Below, piece by piece: positions 37,241 through 50,900 of a DNA stretch of 60,000 nucleotides (positions within the stretch are counted from its first letter, which is position 1; every line of letters begins with the position of its first letter). Under the pieces are notes generated by a model that saw only the letters and a program-made list of their open reading frames with translations, had not been told where the DNA came from and ran no database searches. The position numbers and the translations under genes were made by a program. The DNA comes from Owenia fusiformis. Taxonomy: Eukaryota > Annelida > Polychaeta > Sabellida > Oweniidae. The stretch is from positions 35,242,867 through 35,302,866 of the forward strand of contig CAIIXF020000008.1 of assembly GCA_903813345.2 (NCBI GenBank), written 5' to 3'.

Positions 37241-38738
37241 CTAACACATAGTCCAATAGGGAAGTTGAGATTGCAAAATCTTAGAAGAGTGTATCTCAAA
37301 AGTGGGTGATACTTGGGTCAGTCAAAAAGTTTTGTTTATTTATATTTCTAATTTTGTCACCTTGGGGAATTATTTCTTGATATTTGGTAAATTGAGGTAA
37401 AATTTGGTAAACAGTGACAACATTTTTAACTAATCATAATTATTATATATCGATAGGTGGTATGATTTTCTAGAAGTCTTACATCTTTACATTTCTTGGT
37501 GTATGAGAGATGTGCAACATCAATGGATGATTTCTGTTATTGGTTCACTTGGACACGCTTATAAGGGATATACGTATTTATAGGGGGTGCAAAATTTTCA
37601 GCATATTTAGCAGTATGCACTATTTTCAGCAGTTCAAAGAATCTGATGAATAAAGAAAAGTTTAATAATATCAAAAATTGAAGAAACTTATGTATTAATA
37701 GTCCTTAAAGGCCAGGTTTCCCTGCCATATGGTTGAGTTCAGCCCACCTCATTAATAGCCATTAATGACTAGCCAATCATGTGAAAGATCATGCTACCAT
37801 ATATGGCAAGATAGATTAATGCCAAAATGTTTACAAACACAAGCACATGTATCTAGAGGATTATACCATTCACTGTCTTATTGGGGGAAACATCAAAATA
37901 AGTGGTTGAAATATTTTTGGGGGATTTAATATAGTGTACAGAGTTAAATTTTGAAATGCAGATATGGTCCCTTCTATGCAGATTAGAAATCTTTGAAATT
38001 GACATCCCTGGCATTTCTCAAGGGACATATTATTCTTGGATCTGATGAGATCCACAGAGTGATTCCAAATTTGAATCTAGGATTTCACTTGATCTTGTCA
38101 ATTACTATTCATCATGTGAACATTAAACTTTGAAAATGAGATTTTGATTGTAACTCTCTTCAATGTTGCAGCATGATTTCCTTTGGTCTGTTAGAGACAG
38201 GCAAAATATAATTTAGGGAAGAACCCTTTAGCTATCATCCCTCACTAACTGAATTATATCCTATGTATATATGTAAATCTTACTAGATAGTAATCAAATG
38301 CCCCCTCCCCTCATACCCTTGGTGTCAAGAGAAATCAACTACTATTTGAACCAATTTTCTCAGTTTCACTGACACATATACAGCTAACTTGAACAGAACC
38401 AAAGTCTAAGCAGAAAAAGAAACGTGGCAAGCGAACTTGAAGTGAAAAAAATCTATTAGGAAAACAATAGTATTGCAGACAATCACAAAATTACACTGGT
38501 GTACTTGTCATTTTTATGAAGAAAGTTACAAAATGTTCTGAATATGTTTCATGATAAGCGAATTTCGTTTGGAAATAATTATGCAATATAAGATGACAGA
38601 TCTTACCACACTATACTGGAATGAAAATGTAGAAAGGGATTTACCAGTGTTCAAACAAAAGATGTTGCTCCTTGCGGGAAATTACAAAAAATGATTTTGA
38701 AACTTAAAATATTTAATTACATGGAATTAATTAAGAAA
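37241..38738. other. Intergenic sequence, nothing recognised
   Basis: AT-rich. No gene, RNA or repeat supported. Confidence 0.5.
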
Positions 38739-38904
38739 TATAGACCAAAGAGCAGGGTTTCTAGTTTCGAATAATACCCAGCTGGTCTCGGCACAAACGT
38801 TTTCTGTACCCCAAACGACCGAAGGGAGCGAGGGGTTCGAAAGCTTTTGTGCCGAGACCAGCTGGGTGTTATTCGAAACTAGTAACCCTGCTCTGAGGTC
38901 TATA
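38739..38904. repeat. 166-bp palindrome
   Basis: TATAGACC, AGAGCAGGGTTTCTAGTTTC and CCAGCTGGTCTCGGCACAAA on the left are mirrored by TTTGTGCCGAGACCAGCTGG, GAAACTAGTAACCCTGCTCT and GGTCTATA on the right. The centre is GC-rich (CGACCGAAGGGAGCGAGG). A further CCCAGCTG occurs at 39031. It would fold into a long hairpin; probably a foldback element. Confidence 0.88.
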
Positions 38905-41593
38905 TTACGATTCGAACATGAAAACTCACCAAATTGTTTCGAATATTCATCATGGTCCGCCATTACTACGACCCACCGTTATGACGTCACACATTACACG
39001 TATTAACTGGGTGATTGTTCTCGAATATAACCCAGCTGAAGCATTGACTTTGTTTACAGTTTATAGAAGGCGTGAATACAGTCATGTTCGAATCTAGGAT
39101 AAAGTACTAAATGTGATTGTTTCATAATAATCTTGTAAACATTTCACCCAAATTCGCCTATGACATTGAATTTATTGCTAAAATTTGAACAAGTGGAAGT
39201 ATACACCTGTATCAACCTGTATATGGCTGGGGATATATAATGTGAAAAATACAAATCAAGTGGTAAGTTTTTACTTTAAATTTTTTAAACCTCTATGTTT
39301 TGCAAATGGCTGATTTCTTAGAATGATACAATGTGCTTGTGTTTGCAAATATCACATGACAAATGTATAGCATTCTCATTGGTCAGATATTTAAATCCCT
39401 GTCTTATAACTCCTCCCCTAAAACCAGTACATTTTAAAACAAAAATACTTAATTACACAAAATATAGTGTTATTTTGAATTAAATAAAGCAAGATATTAA
39501 ATTGACATATGTTCATGCAAAACTGTGACAAAAAGTAGCAAGAACTGTTCAGTAGTTTTCAAGTTATGAAGGAAAAACAAAGTAAATCCTCTGCAGCTCT
39601 GATTTTCAAAATTATCAAATCATCATATGATGTAATTCCTAACTGCCACTGGCCTTTTATACCCGACCCTGGCCTTTAATGTCATGTTTTTACGTAAATA
39701 GAATATTCAATAAAACGTTACAAAAATGTGAGCTTAATGAATACTCGATAGACCAATGAAAACTGGCAGACAGTGCTCCGTTGACCTTTGACTAATTTTG
39801 GCTGTACAATCAAAATTTGTCAGTTTCGATGTGTCGCATCATGTAAAATATCTATGTTCAAGATGGATTATGACATTAGATAAATGCTCTGAAATTCAGT
39901 CAAGATTGCTTTTGTAATGAAATGAAAGTCACTCACTACGGTGTTCCCCAGTTGGAGCAAAATTCTTTTTTTCACAATTCAGATCAAAATTGGTCTAAAT
40001 ATGCCCATTCTTCATGATTTTTCTCATTTTCAAGTGGGTGCAAATAGATTTTCAGGAAGGTGAAAGCCTGTTTGTAAAATCTCATATGGGTGCTGCGCCC
40101 ACTTGATTTAATACTAGGGAGATCACTGCTACACGTAATTGTCGCACCGATAACTGGAAGAACAAAAATGGCCACCCATACCACACATATGCAGTTATTT
40201 AATTCAGAACGAGTCATGGGATATCAGATTGGACCTCTCAGGGAGAGATATAAAAGTGCTCTTTCAATATCATACTATACTAATAATACACCTCTCTCAA
40301 ATAAAACAATAATATACAGAATATGTACAACTTTATAACACACTTTTCGGTAAAATATTTTCAATCCTTGTTAAGTCAGGAGTGCATAAACTATATATAA
40401 ATTCAAAATAAAACAATGATAAAAACATGTCCATGTTGTACCTTAAATACAATACACAGGGAACTAAGATTTATAATATATAAGTTGTTTTAAAACCAAT
40501 GTGAAACAAACAAAGGAGGGGGTCTGTAACATGTATCATGATAAGGTTCAATATAAACTATACAAGCAAATAAAAAATGTAAGCTATAAGCCTATAACAC
40601 ATATGATATTATAACCATCAATTATTTATAAGGTATAATTGACTAATATCTTCCGAATTTAATTCAAGTTTTGGTTTATAAATGTAATGTAAAATAAAGC
40701 CCACGTGAAAAACAAAAAGGATTCTAAATATATGACAAACAAACCTCAGACACATGACAGACTCCACTCCCCCTTTACACATACACACTAAAGGTACATC
40801 GGTAAAGATAAAACCATATCATCAAAAATGCATAAAATACACAACTTGTTAAATTGCCAATGAATCACACAATTCATCCACATTATTGGATAGACCCTCC
40901 AACATTGTGCAGCATTAAAGGTCATGTATACGAAATACAAATTATACAATACAAATATTGTAAACTTTACATAGGGACTTTAAAAAGTAAAAGCCAGAAA
41001 AAAAGATGATTATAACTCCAACTACTGTATCATAAAAATAGGTCAGTATTTAGTGATCAATTTTGGGATGTAAGTAGCCAAAGTACACATACAGAAGGTC
41101 ATCAGTGTGCATATGTTTGCAGTTTTGTTGTATTGTAGGATAATAATTGGCCACTGAGCAATTTTTTGATTGTTGTAAAACTCATAAATATAAATAATGT
41201 ATCATAGACTATCATAACTGTACCTTGTGTTTGACAAAAACTTTACATTTGCAATGATTTCATAAGAAAATTCCATCTAGGATTTTCATCTTAAATTTTG
41301 TTTGAAAAGCGCAAAAATAATCTCAGTAGCAATAAACATATAAAATGCCTTCGACAGATTCTTCTCATAAAATTGTCATGTCACGAAAAAGAAGATATAA
41401 TCGAAAATTCATGTTTTGTAACATATACAGGTACTCATGTCATGACAGATTTTAAACGTAAATCTGATCAATTCTGTAATACTTGTCATTAGACTTTTAT
41501 AATATACAACGTAAAGTTACTTTTGTGCGGTTAAAGCTTCTAATCTAAGACTCTTCATTATTATGACTTGCTCCATGGAGTTGCTCCATAATA
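38905..41593. other. Intergenic sequence upstream of the ENT gene's 3' end
   Basis: AT-rich, no exon recognised. Open frames at 39984-40217 (minus) and 40090-40338 (plus) overlap each other and carry no family features. The ENT 3' untranslated region probably occupies the right-hand part. Confidence 0.45.
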
Positions 41594-41833
41594 CAGGGTG
41601 CTCAATAGGCTTTTAGACAGACTCCTACCCTATTGAGTGTCACTCAAAAAAAATTCAAAAAACTGATTTAATCTTAATCTAAACATTTGCACATGAATGA
41701 AAATGGTGATATTTCCACAAAAGCACACATAAATCATAATTCTAATTGTACCAAACTTATTTAGAAATATACATAAATATGATGAAAAATGATGACACCA
41801 GTCTACAGAAACCCTAGTCTAGTGAACACCCTG
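41594..41833. mobile_element. TA-flanked CAGGGTG element in the ENT 3' region
   Basis: CAGGGTGCTCAATAGG (left) and the reverse complement of CTAGTGAACACCCTG (right) form short inverted ends; TA flanks both (41592-41593, 41834-41835). It starts 17 bp past the ENT stop codon, so the ENT message would contain it. Confidence 0.65.
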
Positions 41834-41850
41834 TAATGTGTGCACCCATT

Positions 41851-41962
41851 TTAAGTTATCTTCACAAGTAGAAGGGAGAATCCTGCCCCACAACCCAGAC
41901 CGCACGCCAGGAAGAATGACATCATAGCACCAGCAGTTTCTACATCCTCGTCATTAACCTTC
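41851..41962 (-). CDS. ENT last exon (12)
   Basis: Acceptor ATTTTATAG; 112 bp, phase 2 in, stop TAA. It encodes KVNDEDVETAGAMMSFFLAC and GLGCGAGFSLLLVKIT, helix 11. Confidence 0.93.
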
Positions 41963-44900
41963 CTATAAAATTGAATCAAAATATGGTTTCTAAATCCCCA
42001 ATATAAAGCACTCATAACAAAATGTTTTTATAAACATTGATAAGTAAATTCAATATTTCCCGCTGTAACAGGATACTACTTAATGCACAAAATATTTATA
42101 TCATCATTATTTCATTAGAAATATACATTTAAGCTAAAAGGGAATTCTTCAGAATGATGACAACATCATGTAAAAAAGTTGTTTGAAAATCAAGAAATCT
42201 ACAATATTCTATTTTTTTGTTAAAGGCAGAATCAGGAGGCCGTTTCTCGAAACGTATCATTATTTACGAAATGTTAAAAGCGACTCATGGATTCTATGGA
42301 CTCTGCATCATTAATAACGAGACTCACATTCGTACTCGTAAAATCAATCATAGAGAATGAATAAATCGTTAAAAATCATGACGTTATCGCGAATCGTTAA
42401 CTTTCCAGAAACGAAAAAATCGTTATTAACAATTGAATTAACGATTCGTTAATAACGAAACTTTCGAGAAACCGCCTCTAGATCTATTTGGTGTGACAAA
42501 ATTGCAAAATTGCAAGCAATATGTACAACTGACCTAAAAATATAATCATAATGATCTCAAGCATAATATTTCCCAAAAGATTTGTAAAACAAAGGGATTT
42601 AGGCTTCAAATTATTTTCATCTTTGATCAAGCATTGACTGTAAAATATTCACATATGGTTTCTAGATACTCACGTAGGACCATACATCATGGTAACTGTT
42701 CCTAGGTAACCATTGGAGATTGCAAATATGGCCATAAACAGAATCGGGTAGAAGTCATGGTCAAATACGACTGGAAGGTGAGATCGAGGCTGCACGTTGC
42801 AATGCAGAAACAATGGGATGAATCCAGCCCTCAGTACGCATAATAGAGGTAGTAGTGGGCTGTTGTGACTAGGCTGAAATTATGAAATTTATTATATCAC
42901 AAAAAGTCTGAAACATCAAAAATGATTGAGATTTACAAAGGACGATTCTCGGTTTGGAGAATGAAGATCATCAATCTAAATGACCATTATCCCTGCTTCG
43001 GACAAAATTGACTTTTTTACATAATATAGATTTGAATGTCTTCTTTTGAATAGTCATAATTTAATTTGGGTAATATTTCTAGATTTTTCGCAAAAAAATA
43101 TTAGCGCAGTACACTGATGAACTTCTTTCCCCAAATCGAGACTCGTATTTTATTGAATCGGTCTAATTGAGCATTATCCCTGCTTCAGACCAATTTGTTA
43201 TTTTTACATCTTGTAGATTTAAATGTCCTCTTTTGAATATTCATAGTTTAATTTGGGCAATATTTCTATATTTTTCATGAAAAAAATTATTAGCCCAGGA
43301 GACTGTTCTCCAAACCGAGAATCGTCCTTTTCAATTTATTTCCTGAAGAAGATTTAGAAGTAAATCGAAAATTTATATACCTCAATCATTTTCAGGTTTT
43401 TAACACTTTTAACATTATACCTCACAATGTCTGAAATAAACCATATTTCTGAAAATGTTATGAAATATAGTTCAGGTCATTTCCTGTACCATTGAGACTG
43501 TAAAGATATGGTTAAAATCTGATGGTAAACAAAATTGATTACAATCATAATACTTGCAATTCCTTACAGTAAAATCTGAAAGTAAAAGTGGTAGTTGTTC
43601 TCAACTCAAAATAGTGTTTAAAAGGTGTAGAAAAAATCGCATCAAACTTACCCATTGTCCAAAACCAGCGAGTGTTCGTCCTATAAGGTCACCAACGTTG
43701 AACAACAGGAAACAAGTCACAGGAACAAAGTATTTACCTACAATGTATTCAGACATATTACATTAACTATAATGTATTTGACATATTACTACAATGTGTT
43801 TGGGAAATAATTGTCATTAAAAAAAGTATTTATCTACAATGTATTCAGACTTGTTACATTTCCTATGCGAATAAAATGTGTTCAGGTTCATGATGTGTCA
43901 TAGATAAATCCAATATAATTTAATCTTTCTGGCTATTTTGACTAATGTAATCACGTAATGATACAAGATGTCAATAAAAGTTATATATATTTTAATCTAT
44001 TCACAACCATTATCAAAATTAAAATCCATCAACTGGTATTTGAGGTATCACAGACTACATCTTTCAAAATGATGGCAGCCATTTTGATTTGAGCAGCCAT
44101 ATTGAAAATTTCTTCTTGAGAAGGGGTTCTATGTTTGTTGAGATAATTAACATAGATAAACACTACTACTATTGACCTCTAATCATCATATATTCTCAAT
44201 GGATTCAACATAAATTTGTTTTCTTCTGTGGATGGTATAAGGGGAAAATCAATGTGTAGTGAATAAATATTTAAACATTTGTATCTTCAATGGCAGTTTC
44301 ATGAAAAAGGGTTGGCTGATGAGCACTCTGGTGGATAATGAAATGGTTTGTGTGTTAAACATTCAATTTGGCCTTAACAGAAAATATTGAACTTTAATTA
44401 GTATAAAGGACCTACCTGTAAAAGGGGAAGATCCTTGTTGCATTGAAGCAATGTTTGAGTTAACCCCAGGAAAGCATGACAAAGTCACAAAAAATACTAA
44501 AAATACACTCAGGGCTAACATCCATATCTGAAACAGATAGTTAAATTTGTAATTGTTAAAGCTCCCAGAATTTGGCTTAACTAGCCTAAATTACATCCAT
44601 ATCTGTAACAGAGAGTTGTATTTGTAATAATAGTACCATGATGTAAAATGGTTTGGTACATGATCCTCTAATTTTTACATATGATTTAACAGGTTTCATT
44701 CTGGTAAGATTTTAGTGATTTTCAAATGTAGCGTTCATGGTCTTTTGAGTGAGTTTAAATGTGAAATTAATTAAGCTACGTTCTTGTAGAAAATGAATTG
44801 CTTAAGAAACCTAAATTATAGTATGTTCTCTTACTTTTTTAAAAACTAAAATTAAAGTTGACACTGTGCTGCCTTTTGGCTGCTTTACAGTGACACTTGT

Positions 44901-47900
44901 AGAGTCAGCATTTAGGCTATGTACTGCATTTAGTAGTTCTTCTGGAAAAATAATACAAAACCTCTTTAGCACACATACCGTATTCTCTCTAATTAACACA
45001 CAAAGCGGCTCCCAAATTCTCCTGGAGGAGATGTCTCAAAGTACAAAATCCCAGGGTATTTTTGAAAGATAAATATATGGGCGATAATAAGGTATTTCAT
45101 GATTTGCCTCTTGAAATCTGGACTCACCCCCACTAGATAACATAATGCCATAACCTGTTGTTTACCTCATGCATTTATCGATTGGCTGAATGTTTTTTGT
45201 GGAAAATCGGCATATATGCCCCAATATTAACAAAAAAATATTGACTCTGTTCCTTCCCCAGGCTGCCATTTTGGATATATGACGGATATTTTGAGTCAAA
45301 ATCTAAAGACTTTCTGTCAGTGACTGGTCTTCATAGTCGGTGAAATAATGTTTTATACTCATATAATACCACTACACATTTATAAAGAAACAAATGTTAG
45401 TTTGTGTGGGAAAAGCTGGAGAAACATTTCTGGATCGGAAACGCTCATGATGCACTGTGAGTACGGGGACTTAGAGGGTTGATTATTAAAGTTCATTATA
45501 TCTTTTAGCTCATCACGATCATGAATGTACTTCTTTTTTTAAAGCTTCCGGAGAATTTGAACCCATAAATGTGCACAAAATTTTCAAAAATGTCCAAATT
45601 TTTAAATGACTTCTTTCTGACACTAAATTAAATGTGTTTTACTTACTATGGGTTTCTGTATGATAATGAGCATAGGCCTGAAAAAATAAAGAATAATCAT
45701 TATAGGAATATAACTGATGATCTAAAAAACAATAAGACAGTTACTGATATTCATACAAATATACAACAAAAGTTACTGATTAACTAATTGTGATTTTAGG
45801 TAAAAAATGCCAAGACATTAAATAATACCAAGTACATGCTTCAGACAAACACCTTTCTCTGTGCCAATTTGATTTCCTGTAGCAATTCATTGAACATTAT
45901 TCATAACTCCTTGTGCCAATTTTGTAAAAGCCTTCAGGTGACATGTGACTAAAGCAACAGTCTTATTGTTATAATTGGCATGATGTATAGAGTTTTGATC
46001 AGAAATCAGACATACAGGGTGATCACTATAGTAACAATAATTATCCATTGTGACATCATTTAACAATAAGACTGTTTTATCCAAACCAAAATTACATTCT
46101 CCATTTACCTTGAAAATTTCAAGTAGATTGGTTGAAAAATAATGAAATGACAGATAAATTCCCAGAACTTAGTGATCACCCTGTATTATCTTAACATATC
46201 ATTGGTAATTTGGTAACCAATTCTTAATGTTGATTGAAGTTAAAGAGGCACTAAAGGATATAGTTAATTGATAGCAACTGTTTTAATTGTACTCATATTT
46301 CTTGTTCGGGGAATACCTTGCCATAACCATTTTTATAAAATAAAATACTTGCAAAGTATCCATATTGTACAAATGAATAAGAACCCACAAACGATCTACA
46401 AAAAAAAGTATTGCTTATAAAAGGACATACCAGAAAGGGCAAAGTGAGATAAGCGATAAGGGCTATAAAGATGATCACTGCTGCTGCTATGAAGTAGCCG
46501 AATGCGCTCTTCACGACATCATTCCCTCCAGCTATAGACACTATCTCTGCCAGAGCTGCAAATGTACCACCAGCTCCCTGAAACCAGAAAATAATTGGTT
46601 GCGAGCATTTTAAGAAACAAAAAATTATTTCAGCATTAGGTTCCCAGTGAATTATTAATTTTTTGTATAGTGAAGTTGGAAAAATGTGGTAATCTGAAAT
46701 CTAATTCAGAGCATTACGTGTCTGAATAGTTCACTGAGTAATGACACTTGCTCTCCCATTTCTACAGTTTTTAACCAATCTTTCTAGATTTTGCACATAT
46801 TATCTGGCATGTAATAATGACTGCATATACCAAATTTCATGTCTCAAGACCAAAAATAGTTAAATTTTATCATATACATTTTGATTTGGTAACATGGTCC
46901 TTGACACAGCACATATGACATTCACATGAAATATACTCACCATTCCTCCCATTACCGCTTGGGTATATTTTTGAGGGAACATTCCCGAAAGTCCAAATAT
47001 TCCACCCTGTAGTATGGCACTTGCTGCATTCACTATAACCACTGTACCCAATGTTATGCCGAAGAACTCCATCTGCCCTGTAATAACAATTGTTTTTTAA
47101 TACAACTCTGCATCTGCTATGAAGGCATTACGAATCAGTGGTCCAGGTCAACATGATTATTTGAGGCCTCTCTTCTGTGCCAATAACGCAACTGTACCAC
47201 AATTTACTGCGCCACCTGTATGACAAAACAATGCACCAGCCAATGCTAAGTTTCATTTTAGTCAAAACAATGCATTAACATACAAAATGTCATCCCATGC
47301 CATTTGTTACAGATGCCAACTGCTGAACACCAACTGTGGAAATAAAGATCACAAAAAAGTTGGAAAATTTTACAAAATGTCATCACTTCTGGTAGTGACA
47401 TAATTGAAATTATGGGTGTGTTTTGATTATTTTTATTTTGTAATAATACTTTACTATCAAGCCCAGACCATCCCCCCTATATTTGTTTTGTCAAAATTCA
47501 TTGTATATAACATTCTGAAAGCCCCTATAATGTGAAATTAGTATATACATTTTACTTACACGAGTCTGTGTTGACTTCGACAAGAACAACAGTGAATGTA
47601 AACATAAGGATCATTAAGATACCAGCCAGCAACATTCGCACTTTGAGTGGGATCCTGAAAATAAACGTTTCTATTGAAATATTTCTTAAATGGTATGATC
47701 TCTGTAAAATTTGAAGCCTTCAAATAGCAATATGGAAAAGAGTTATTCAAGGATTGTGTGAATTTAGGTATCATAAGTTTCAAAACTACTAAGTTTGGGT
47801 GTTGTGTAATGTAATTTAATAACTATTCTAGAATTTTTCATTTGGTGTTTGGATATTAAAACTGTACATTGAGTAAATTATACAAAAGTATCATGACAAA

Positions 47901-50900
47901 ATGTTACCACAAAACAAATGTGACAATTGTTACTAGAATTGATGCCAAATGCTCCACTTAATTGAGTCACAAAATAATGTCACCACTTCTTGTTAGTTAT
48001 ACAATAAGTAATATATCTATTAAAATTCACCACTTGTGGTGGTGACATAAAATATAAATCAACTAAAAAAAGCATATTTGAAAAATGAAAAAAGAAAACA
48101 TACAAAAAACTCACATCTTGGTGGCAGCGGTGTTGAGAAACATGAACACAACATTTGGGACCATGGCAGCTATTGCTAGGTAATTCTCAAATGTCGCCTG
48201 CAACTCCGTCTGTCCCGATGTTGCTGCTGGAATAGTAAAGTTGTTGAATAAAATAAAAATAAAAAAACAAAAAATGTAGGTTAAGATCTCACTTAATATT
48301 GAGTAAGTAATTCAAAATTGTCAATACATGTCGTGAAAATAAAATAGTAGGTTTCGTTTTTTAATTATTTTGGGTAACACATTTGATCTACAGCAACTGT
48401 ATAGTGGTCGCTTCCCAAAATCAAGAGAAATATAGGGATAAACAGAATGATGTAGATTTTCTGTATAGATATTGCAAAGCATCAGCCACCATACAACTGC
48501 CATAGAGCAAATGTGACTGAGGCTCGAGGGAATTTCACTTACCAGTTCCTTGGATTGCAGAGCCATTCTGTGGAATAGTTGTGTTGCGGAGTTTGTATAC
48601 AAAATACTGGAACACAAAAATGAGAGTTGATTAAAAGCATGATATCTAGGAAACTTCATAGTTTTACCCTCAATTTCAATTTATTTATTGAACACAATGA
48701 CATAAGAATTGGGTATGAGGCTCAAAAATGGAACAAGTATATATTGAAAGAATAATAAAAAATATATTTTCACTGATGGAAAATGAGAAGTGCTTTGAAG
48801 ATAGCCACATAGATGGCAGCATTAGTTTTGGACAGCCTCAAACAATGTTGTAACTTTAAATGGAGAAACTGATAAAGGCTGTTGACACATAGAATGTGAT
48901 TAACCTTAAAAGTATTATCCTTAAAACATTTGTCCTTAAAACGTTTGTAAAATATATACATGTATAGTATTTAGCTTGATATTTTTAGAAAGCTAATCAT
49001 CAGAATTAAATATAAGGAAATTAAAATGATTGCTCTTCTCAGAAATAACAGACAAACTATACCATCAAATTAAACAAAAGATGTATAAGTCCTATATGAT
49101 TATAAAGCAAATCTCCTAATATCTCATCAATAATGAGATTTCTATAAGTTTTCAAAAGCTATATGTGATTAACCCTTCCCTAATCAGATGTACTATATTC
49201 AAAATTATCCATATTAGATCAATTTCAGATGTAGAATTGAGCAAATTCAATACATCTAAAAATGGGTAGTCAAAACATGGGCTTTCAAGAGATGTCTTGA
49301 GTTTTGATAAATTGGCAATAATTCTGTATTTGACCATGGGCTTTTCTTGAAATGAACTCCATCAGAGATCTTTTAAAGAGACATTTTTATAAAAATTAGA
49401 TAAAAATGACATAAATCATAAAAATAATGACACTTTTTCATCAAATTTTTCTTCTCTACTGCCTCATAATTTTCCTCCTTAAATTGTACTGTTGTCATAT
49501 GATACACATTTCAAAACTCAGTATAAACACTAGAGAGATAAATCTAAATATAAAACTAGGAGGTTAACTTGAACAATATATTACTATCTGGATATTATCA
49601 TAACAAGGGCAAATGTACAAAAGTGAAAGCACTCGTGACTTGACTAATTTGATAACATATTCTGGGGAGCTCTACAAGGGTCGCTCAAAAAGTTTCGTAC
49701 CATTGGCTCTAGATTTTATAATAAGAGGAATAGGATGCTCAAACGTTAACATGAGACAGGGTAATTAATTTGCAGTACCTTAAGGTAAACCTGTTTAATG
49801 GGAATTTATATGGGGGTAACTGACCTGACCTAACTGACCTGTTTAGCATTGGTGAAGAAATTCCATGGGAGAAGTGCAGCTATGCCCAATGTGTAAAATA
49901 TAAAATACACCAGCCAGTATCTGAAAAAAGTTCAATGATATGAATTTTGAGCTAATGATAGTACAATGTATGTATTTTTTGTATTGTAACTCCACAGCAT
50001 ATCTTTAATTGATGAGGTGACCTGGATAGCACAATGTACAGGGTGTCCAAAAAAATAGGACCGTAAGAAAGTTAAATTACTTGGTCAATATTGCATATTT
50101 TGCCTTGAAATTTCGAAATTATTTAGTTCATTCAATGTGAATTTCGTTGTGAAAGTTTGATAAGAATCTGCTAGTTGAGTCAAAATCTACAGTTCCTTAC
50201 AAAACATGCCCCAAATGTGCACCTCTGCTCTCTATGCACAATTCAATCCAGGGAACAAACTGTTGATGATCTTCATCCACACATATCTTTCTGAATGGAC
50301 AAGTTTATTCCAAGAACAATTGAAACTGGAGCTTACATCCTCCTGATGAAATGTTACAGCATCCATTGCATTCTGAACAATGCATTGCCTGGGTGGCAAT
50401 GAGGAAACATGGAATTATCAGTCCTTTTTGGTTCGAAAGTGACTGGGGACATGCTTTCACCATGAACAAGGACCAGTGAGTTCTCGCTAAGTTTTGAAGG
50501 TGACTAAGCGCCAGAAGGGACATCTAAGGAGATAAACAATGGTTTCAACAAGCCAATACCACCCTAACACTGCAATTGATATGCTGAAATGGTTTAGGCA
50601 ATGCTTTGGTGGTCAGATCATCAGTGGCAGAACGCAAACAATATGAGCAGCTCATTCGCCAGATCTAAATCCCCCAGATTTTTATCTTTGGGGATTTCTC
50701 AAAGCCAATGTAAATACTGACAGGCCCCTAACAATCTGAAAAGGGCAATAGCTACCCCAATATATACCATCCACATTGATGTGTATAGGTTAGGGTCATA
50801 AACAACTTGGTTCACATTTATTCTCAGGTTTGTGTATAGAGAGGAGAAGTGCCCACTTTGAACTTGTTTTGTAAAGTACTGTAGTTTTTGACACAATTAA

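Noticed and set aside
46293-46430. Candidate ENT loop exon after TTTTTTTTGTAG at 46400 (minus)
   Set aside because: Read in the needed phase it gives a hydrophobic stretch and then TAA; no donor yields phase 2. It stays unproven.
49677-49710. Complete mariner-type element from ACAAGGGTCGCTCAAAAAGT
   Set aside because: No matching inverted end was found within the surrounding 2 kb.
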